DNA of 64,000 nucleotides, from NCBI GenBank assembly GCA_027475525.1, contig JAMWFC010000080.1, positions 575,348-639,347 of the forward strand. Direction: 5' to 3'. The first letter of the stretch is position 1, and each line of letters opens with the position of its first letter. Shown here in pieces: positions 56,578-64,000 of the stretch. The translations under genes and the position numbers were made by a program. The DNA is from Macrolepiota albuminosa. Taxonomy: Eukaryota > Basidiomycota > Agaricomycetes > Agaricales > Agaricaceae. The notes under the pieces were generated by a model that made no database searches, was not told where the DNA came from, and saw only the letters and a program-made list of their open reading frames with translations.

Positions 56578-59500
56578 ATGCCTGCTGAGTGGAATGAGCT
56601 AGTGGCATCGATGTATGCATGGAATGGACCATGATGGACGTCGAAGGAGGAGTCATATTGTCAGGCTAGTGATGACGAGATATTGCCACCGAGTGAGGTA
56701 TTCTTCGACGGACTGTCTGTGATGTCGTGGAGAAGCAAGAAGGAAGTGCCTGTGCGACTGCACACACCGAATGACAGTGAGCTGAGGATTACTGCCCTCA
56801 GAGAGAAGTATGGCTGCCCAGCTGTACAAGCAAAGCTGTCTGGGTGTCCACACAAGGATGTGGACCAGAAGGGCAAAGGTAAAACCAGTGGTTTTACGAA
56901 GGAGGACATTCTGGACCTATGATTGCAGTGGCAGCAGGAATTTGGGGATATTCTGAACAGAACCAAGGAGGAGTTACCTCCTTGGCGGGAGGTCAACCAT
57001 GAAATCAACCTTATTGATGAGAATAAGGTGTATAAGTATCATTTGCCGCAATGTCCAATGGCGCTGCAGCAGCAGCTCCGAGACAAGACCAATTGGTACC
57101 TAAGAGCCCAGTGGTGGGAGGCCCAACCGGCATCCCAAGCTGCTCCGCTATTGTGCATTCCGAAGAAAGATGGTACATTGAGGACGGCGTTGGATGCTCG
57201 CCAATGCAATGACAACACCGTAAAGGACGTGACGCCACTCCTGGATCAGGAAGTGATTCGAGAGGATGTTGCAAGAGCAAAGTTCAGGTCAAAAATTGAC
57301 CTGACGGACGCTTATGAGCAAGTGAGAATTCGCTTATCTGATATCCCGAAGACAGTGTTCTTGTCGATCACAGGAACGTATGTGAGCAACATTATGCAGA
57401 TAGGAGATTGTAATGCTTCTGCAACGTTTCAGAAGTTGATGACCTCCATCTTCCGGGATGTTATTGCAAGGTTTGTCCATATATATCTGGACGACATATT
57501 CATATACTCTGATTCAATCGAAGAACATGAAGAGCATCTTCGTGTCATTTTTGAGCGACTGAGGGCTAATCTGCTGTACCTCAAGTGGAAGAAATGTGAA
57601 CTATATGCTGAGACAGTAGACTGCCTTGGACACAAGATTGACAGTCAGGGTATTCACCCTGACCAGGACAAAATCAACTATATGCTGAGACAGTAGACTG
57701 CCTTGGACACAAGATTGACAGTCAGGGTATTCACCCTGACCAGGACAAAATCGATCGCATACGCGAATGGCGTGTGCCTCGTAACTATAACAATGTGCAA
57801 AGATTCATGGAACTGGTGAACTATATCGGCAACTGTCTGCCTAATACTACAGCGTATACTGGACCCTTGATGTCCATCACACAGAACGGAGCTCCATTTA
57901 TATGGAGACCTATACACCAACGCTGTTTTGAGATGATCAAGAGGATCTGCTCAAAGACGCCAGTCATTCATCCCATAGATCCCCGACGTGATGAGCCAAT
58001 TTGGCTCATCTGTGATGCCTCAAAGACCGGAGTAGGTGCAATGTATGGCCAGGGAAGTTCCTGGCAGAATTGTCGGCCCACAGGATTCATGTCGAGGAAG
58101 TTCACCTCGGCCCAACAGAATTATGCGGTCCATGAGCTCGAAACGTTGGCGATACTTGAGGCATTCCTTAAGTGGGAAGACAAATTGATGGGATACAAGA
58201 TCCACATCATTACAGACCATAAAGCACTTGAGTTCTTCAAGACTCAAGCAACATTGTCCCCTCGGCAATGCTGGTGGATTGACTATATGTCTCGCTACAA
58301 CTTTGACATCACATATGTCAAAGGCGAGCTGAACAAGGTAGCGGACTGTCTCTTGAGGTATTTCAAGAGCAATAGAGTTGGGGAACACCATGACACGCAT
58401 GATTATGTCGATGTGGATATTTGTATTGATCCCCAGGGCGATGATCTCCCATACCATCACTACAAAGAGGTGAAGGAGCATGTGGTCAAGCTTTGTGCTA
58501 TGCAAGCAACTGAACTGCGACGCAGTCGATGACTGCAGGAGCGGCAAGAGGGCCAAGACATAGAAGCTGAGCAACTAGAGCAGGCTCAGCCAAAGGAGGC
58601 AACAATGCCACGCCAAAGCAAGGCTGGGAGCAGTCATGGACTGTATGGCCACGACATTACGCTCGCTGACGCGTTATCACCTACAGGAGAGTATCGTAAT
58701 CCTCCTGTTCCTCAAACCGATGAGTACCTACAGAAGGTACTAAGGGGTTATGGCCGTGATGCATTCTACACAGAAATCTGGACAAACGCAGACACCCACC
58801 CACACTTCAGCGTGGATGAGAAAGGACTGGTCTGGATAACGAATGTTCAAGGACATGACGTGGTGTGTTTACCACGCAACTGACCATTGATCACGCAGAT
58901 CATCACTCAAGTGCATGAGGTTGTTGGTCACTTCGGAGCCAACAAAACACTGGAATACCTGAGGCAATGGTACTGGTGGCCTCAGATGCAGAAAGAAGTG
59001 ATGCATTTCTGCCAGACCTGCGAGGCCTGCCAGCGGTCAAAGACCAGCAATAGGAAGCCAGCAGGGAAGTTGCATTCCCTGCCCATCCTGACGAAGCTGT
59101 GGGACTCCATTGGAATGGACTTTGTTGGTCCATTTCCTGAGTTCAAAGGTTATAACTACCTTTGGGTGGTTATTTGCCGAATGACCAGTATGGTGCACTT
59201 GATACCGGTGCACACAACCATTACTGCGTCTGCATTATCCTGGATCTACTTGAAGGAGATTGTAAGGCTACATGGCCTTCCAAGTTTGATCATGAGCAAT
59301 CGAGACGCAAAGTTTACGTCTCGCTGGTGGCGAGAACTTCACAAGCTCTTGGGAGCTAAATTGCTCATGTCTACATCGTTTCACCCGCAGACGGATGGAC
59401 AGACAGAGCGAGCGAATAGAAGTATTGCCCAGATCTTTTGTACGGTGGTCCGACCAGACCAACACGACTGGGTAGATAGGATACCTCTAACCGAGTTCGC

Positions 59501-60206
59501 AATCAACATGAGTGTGTCAGAGACCACAAAATATGCACTGTTCGAGCTCAATGGAGGATACATGCCCTCCATGCTGCGCGAACTATGGACAGATGGAGTC
59601 ATTCACAAGGGGGTGAAGGACTTTGCACGGCAAGCATTGGAGAATCTAGCCAATGCACATGACACTATCATTGCCGCACGTGTTATACAGGCACGACATG
59701 CAAATGATAGGTGGAGTGAGGAACCAGAACTAATGCTGGGGATGTTAGTATATCTGTCGATGGAAAACTTGAATCTTCCAAAAGGAAGGGCGAGAAAGTT
59801 GTGTCCAAAATTCATTGGACCATACAGAGTCTTGGTCACGGAACCAAGCACATTGAACTATGTTCTGGAGCTGCCTGCAGCTCTGCAAGCACGTCGGATT
59901 GTGCCTAAGTTTCATGTATTGCTACTTAGGCAATATAACGCAAACAATGATGCCATGTTCCCTAATCGGGTGACGCCAGAGCCATATGATTTTGGTGCCA
60001 GTGACAAACAGGAATGGTTCGTCGAGGACATCCTGGGCCATCAGTGGCAGGAAGGAATGCACCTCGAATTCGAGGTACGATGGAGTGCGGGTGATACAAC
60101 ATGGGAGTCGTATCACACATGTGCTAAGTTGGCAGCGTTGGATCGATACTTAGAACTGCAGGGTGTAAAGCGCCCAAATCAGCTTGCTAAGCACTCACGT
60201 GCTTAG
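56578..60206 (+). pseudogene. element B pol (RT, RNase H, integrase, chromodomain)
   Basis: RT frame 56923-57696: LLCIPKKDGTLRTALDARQC, KIDLTDAYEQVRI, CNASATFQKLM, and catalytic YLDD in HIYLDDIFIYSDS. The 77-bp duplication at 57599 breaks the frame; RNase H resumes at 57774-58532 (WLICDASKTGVGAMYGQG, AVHELETLAILEAFLKWEDK, ITDHKALEFF). Integrase frame 58887-60206: VHEVVGHFGANKTLEYL with CQTCEAC (HHCC finger), WDSIGMDFVGPFP, SNRDAKFTSRWW and TDGQTERANRS supply the D, D and E. Chromodomain EWFVEDILGHQW to GDTTWES at about 60010-60125. Most remaining breaks are TGA codons; the one near 56920 aligns with CGA in A. Confidence 0.9.
57599..57752. repeat. exact tandem duplication, period 77 bp
   Basis: 57599-57675 recurs exactly at 57676-57752 in the RT thumb (DCLGHKIDSQGIHPDQDK block). 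The RT and RNase H frames are offset by exactly this length. Confidence 0.95.
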
Positions 60207-60435
60207 CTTGATGGCAGTGATAAGATTTAGGCCAGATCAGTCGGATCTCGGACCAACAGAGTATCTGATCTGGATTGGATCACGATTGTGTCAGATAGAT
60301 AAGATGGAGATTCATCCATCTGATGAGATAATGCAGATCGTGATGTGGAGTTGCTGGTCAGATCAGGTTATGTAACCTGATGATGGGGAATTTAGTGTGT
60401 TTTTTCCACCGACATGTCGACATTTTAGTAGTACC

Positions 60436-63129
60436 ATGTCATACCCTTACCAGCATACGACCAGTGAGCAGCAGCCTCAGAACCCACAGGGTTCTGAAGG
60501 AGGGGGGGATCGCCCCCAGCAAAACGTTCAGCAGCCTGTAACGACACCAACTGTGGCGTTGTATTCAGTGGTGTCCCAGTTTGAGCAGAACCCAGCCCAA
60601 TTTGAACAACCTCCACCGTGTTATCTGCCGTTTTTCCAGATGCCATACTTCCCAAGACCAGCTGGTCCTGGACAGCAGATGGGAGGACAGGTGATGTGGG
60701 GTATGCCAATGCCGATGCAGCAGACGCAGACCCAGAGTGCAAGTACACTCCTTTCGGATGAGAAAGCACTAACTGCGCCACAGGTAGCACCCATGGACGT
60801 GGACGACAACGTGGGGCGTCAACAGCAAGGAAAGAGCGAGGTGGTGCAACCTCGACAACAATGAGAGAGGACGCCGCCCCTGCAAGACACGTATAGAAGA
60901 GACCGGAGGCGATCGCCTCTGAGGAGTACTGGGGCATGAGGAGGCGGGCCTCAGAAATTAGTAGGGCGCAGACAGGATGAGCTGGCAGCGAGGACGCAAA
61001 ATCGAGGTCAATCCTGACCTCAAACACCGCCTCGACGAGCATCGCCATCACCTCGTTGTGCACCATCTCCGCAGCACTTATCGTATGCGGAGAAAGGGAA
61101 AGGGAAGGAGATCGGGACACCGTCAGAGGTTCTGGACCCTCAGGCAGAGGCAGTCTGGAGATGCCTCATATCTGCCGGCCAGCGAGTGCCGCCAAAGTCC
61201 GCGTGTTTGGTGGATCTGGTGGCTCAGGTGGTGATCACGGGCCTGCTTGATGAGATTGTTATGCTGCAGCAGTGTAACGACAATACTATCAAAACATTCA
61301 TGAATGCCATGAAGAAGCGTCTGTTGTTGTTGGAGGAGCAGCCTGAGGCAAAACGCCTCAGAGCGTGTGATGCAGTACCGGAGGTTGGGGTGCAGGAATC
61401 TGGAGAACTCACTCCGATTCTGGCCGTGTTACATGACAAGCTTGTGGAGGATGACACTAGTTTACGAGGATTGTCCTCGTCAACACATGCGCCCTCCCAG
61501 CAGTCAGGGACGAAGCGGCAGAATGAGGTGGCCCTGTCAGAAGTGGAGTTTGGAGCAGATGTCCCACAAGGAGCAGACAGAGTAGTGATGTGGTTTGGAG
61601 CAGTGGTGCAGTTTGAGGCACCACTGAGGGTGTATGCGTCCGCGGTCCCCATAAAGGACACGAGAATGGATGCCGAAGTAGAAGGGCGACTCCTAACATT
61701 AGCTGCGCTTGGTCTGAATGAACTGAGTGACGGGAGTGATTACGGGGAGTCATCAGACAAGACCCCCTAGGAAGGAGAAACTCCCGCTAAACGCCGAGTG
61801 CATTTAGACAAAAAACGCAAGAGAGAGGCCTGGAGGAAGCACGAGGCTGCCCAGCAGGCAAAGGTCGATAAAGACTGGGAGGAGCAGGCCACAGGCCGTA
61901 TTCCTGATGGCCTAGGCGTGTTCGTCAGTGGGACATCAGTGGAGAGGTCAAATTGGTTCTACGGCGGGGCACTCGACTGCCACTTTTATTACTCCCAGCT
62001 CACAAATACGGTATTCGTGAGCAATGAAGCCTTAGCTGTGAAGACATACGAGGAGGAGAAAGGAGAGAGGTATTATCATACCTCAAAAGAGCTGGACCAG
62101 GTGGTGCCAAGGGGATTCCCGATGAATCCCCAGCAGTTGCGAAAGCTCCATGAGCTTTTGCAGAACAAATTCAAGTCAGTGTCACTGTGCACTGAAGCCT
62201 ACTATCTGTTGCACAAGTTTCAGCGCATCAGTATTAATTATTACACTACAATGAGGGATAGGACGATGACTCTGGTGTGTACACCAGAGTACAAACACAT
62301 TTTGCCCCCTCTGGATCTTTCCTCCCATCACATGAACATCATGGTCATGCCGACCCCAGATGGGTACCTGCGATGGAAGGACCAAGCCGGGAGACTGTTT
62401 TCTATGCTCACCAGGTTTGATTCTGAAGGTGTACGTTTCACCTTCGATCTGAACAAACTGGCGCAGAATGTACTCTACTTCTGTCGACCAGGAATGATGA
62501 ATTCAGTGTACGGCATTGCAGTGGATCGAGCGTATCACATTCACTGGCGTACTCTGTTGAGACACGCCCTTACGCATGGACTGTCTCCCTCAGGAAGAGC
62601 GCAGGGATGCTTTGCAAGGCTGTTGGCCTTGATTCTTGCGTGTCGTGGAATGTATCATGAGGCGGTCGCTGATTACGATGCCGCTAATCCTAGCACCCCC
62701 TTTGTACCAATGAGCTGGACCGATGTCCAGTTCCAACCCCCATACTTTGACGTGGCTACTGCCATCAACATCACCGATGCTGACGTACTTCGGGCTATGA
62801 TAGCCAACCGCGTACCCATAGAGTGGATAGACCATGCCTATACCTTCGGTGTAGTCTACCTCAAAAATCAGTTTCTTGTGGCCACAGCATCCATCGATCA
62901 GTTCCGTGAGGTCAACAATGAACACCATCGTCGACTGGACATCTATGGAGAGCCTCCGGCCATCACGCAGTGGAACAATTGGCAATTGCCCACAGACGAC
63001 GATATGATTTGCCTGCACGCATTACTAGCCCGCGAGTCTGCTCAAGGTCATGAGTACCTTGAAAGTGGACTGTACTATCCCATGGGGATGAACCCCAACC
63101 GTCGAGATTTGTGGCAACGCCGTTCTTGA
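60436..63129 (+). pseudogene. element B third ORF (ORF3), unknown protein
   Basis: A single frame of 898 codons from ATG 60436 to TGA 63127, interrupted by TGA at 60862, about 60937 and 61009 and by TAG at 61768. The N-terminus MSYPYQHTTSEQQPQNPQGS and following 300 residues are Gln/Pro/Met-rich and low-complexity. A DYGESS acidic patch precedes a basic KKRKREAWRKHE stretch. The C-terminal 430 residues aligned with element A include GRIPDGLGVFVSG, LTNTVFVSNEALA, FDLNKLAQNVLYFCRPG, HWRTLLRHALTHGL, CRGMYHEAVADYDA, IEWIDHAYTFGVVYLKNQF, PPAITQWNNWQ and GLYYPMGMNPNRRDLW. No signal peptide, transmembrane helix or known catalytic motif. Begins 230 bp after pol. The retained frame in two diverged copies suggests past selection. 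Confidence 0.75.
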
Positions 63130-63470
63130 CACGGGCCATATCCCCCATCTCCTACGCACTCTGCCATGTCAGGTCAGGCTCCTACAGCCTCAACATTGTC
63201 GGGCCCTGTCACCTCATCATCCTCAGTTAACATCAACACTGAGATGAGGATCGATATGGCCAGCGAGTTGTCACGTCCACTGTCTGCGTAATTATTGTAG
63301 GCAGCTCATCTCTTTTTCAATTCATACTGTCAGTTAACGTTGGCATTGTATTTTTTGACAGATGATTTGGACATTCTCGAGCTGTGGAGGACCGGAGTGC
63401 CTCCACATTAGACTACTTTTCTGACCTAGACGAATTGTCCCTTCTTACATAGAGACTGATTACCAGTCTC

Positions 63471-63481
63471 AAAGGGGGGCA
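63471..63481 (+). promoter_or_regulatory. element B polypurine tract
   Basis: AAAGGGGGGCA immediately before the 3' LTR; primes plus-strand DNA synthesis in LTR retrotransposons. Confidence 0.8.
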
Positions 63482-63672
63482 TGTAACATATCGTAGTATA
63501 GTTAAATAATTAATAGACAATTATATTAATTATTTAGTATTACTTTACATACCAGCTGGCTGCCTTACATAAGGCAGCCAATTTTCTTGTCATACTTCGT
63601 AGTACTAGAATCGACTATCGATCTGGTTCTGTTGGTGTGACTGTAAGGCTAAGCAAACTTGACATTGTTTCA
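63482..63672 (+). repeat. element B 3' LTR
   Basis: 191 bp, TGTAACATATCG...GACATTGTTTCA, followed by the TATAG duplication. One base different from the 5' LTR outside the 77-bp repeat. Confidence 0.95.
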
Positions 63673-63677
63673 TATAG

Positions 63678-64000
63678 AGACTGAGGGTAGGAGAAACACA
63701 ACCACTAGTAAAACATTATGAAACAGGGGAAGTCTGAAAGAGGAACACATGATGAAAGTTAGACCTGAAAATTTTGCCAGTGTTGTTTGCAGAGCATAGA
63801 CCCACTACTAAAGTAGTGAAAATGATCCTGTGCTTTTGTTTGAACTATCATTTAGCAGGATATTCTTCATATTTTTGTGCCCACCCACCCTCACATATCA
63901 CTTCAGAAATTCATACAAACTTAACCAGGGTAGGGCATCACAACGGTACGTGTCATACGTTGTACGGGAGCCTGCTTTGTGCCGTACCATACGTGTCCAG
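63678..64000. other. right flank, no gene recognised
   Basis: CpG-poor flank, then from 63940 a CpG-rich stretch with repeated TACG motifs (GGTACGTGTCATACG, CCGTACCATACGTGTCC) that looks like the edge of another repeat cut off by the window end. Confidence 0.35.

Larger units (their letters stand above)
52440..63672 (+). mobile_element. element B: young full-length chromovirus with third ORF
   Basis: LTR to LTR, flanked by TATAG at 52435-52439 and 63673-63677, a perfect 5-bp target-site duplication. The LTRs differ at one position (CAACT versus CGACT near 52652/63614, a CpG transition) apart from a 77-bp duplication in the 5' copy. Order: LTR, leader, gag, CCHC, protease, RT, RNase H, integrase, chromodomain, ORF3, polypurine tract, LTR. 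Coding regions still hold TGA stops, mostly at former CGA codons, plus frameshifts, so this copy is probably not autonomous. Rich in CpG compared with A, C and D, as expected of a recent insertion. Confidence 0.93.

Noticed and set aside
60425..61120. 231-codon reverse ORF
   Set aside because: Antisense shadow of the CpG-rich start of element B's third ORF; no conserved counterpart in element A.
60436..63129. Third ORF as an envelope gene of an errantivirus-like element
   Set aside because: No signal peptide, transmembrane helix, furin-like site or fusion-peptide-like segment; Gln/Pro-rich start is unlike env.

Overview
The window looks like genomic DNA of a mushroom-forming basidiomycete (Agaricomycetes). 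The introns I could phase are short (about 45-75 nt), the host genes include families common in these fungi (a DUF7330 protein, hydrophobic surface-binding protein A, an Agaricomycete-type 7TM protein, a Hva1_TUDOR/AT-hook protein), and the rest is chromovirus, copia and DNA-transposon debris. No database search was possible; family names rest on motifs I can read.

Layout: 1-6.5 kb is CpG-poor transposon debris: a Tc1/mariner transposase split by a solo LTR, a reverse-strand gypsy RNase H fragment, AT-rich repeats and a gypsy gag-protease-RT relic. From 6.5 to 24.9 kb lies a gene island with normal CpG: a small Cys-rich gene, the TUDOR/AT-hook gene, a DUF7330 gene (-), a possible beta-trefoil protein (-), decayed unrecognised genes, a 1.5-kb TIR transposon carrying its own intron-containing gene, an intact eight-exon 7TM gene, tRNA-Gly(TCC) with a 10-nt intron, cystathionine gamma-lyase and HsbA (-). 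From 24.9 kb to the end is a nested retrotransposon block.

The retrotransposon block can be partly disentangled. A copia element is split into a reverse 3' half (27.7-30.2 kb) and a forward 5' half (33.6-35.7 kb); matching GTGGA target-site halves beside the two pieces of one solo LTR show that a segment was inverted. Element A (35.8-46.7 kb) and element B (52.4-63.7 kb) are two copies of one chromovirus family with gag, CCHC knuckle, aspartic protease, RT, RNase H, integrase and chromodomain. Older fragments C (30.4-33.6 kb) and D (46.7-47.5 kb) are probably halves of a third copy. B is young: its target-site duplication TATAG is perfect and its LTRs differ at one base.

The most interesting item is a long third ORF (about 900-950 codons) downstream of the chromodomain, present in A, B and the relic C. 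It has no envelope-like features and I do not recognise it. Also notable: six exact tandem duplications, all with period 77 bp, look like assembly artefacts; mentally collapsing them equalises B's LTR lengths and reconciles two of its reading-frame breaks.
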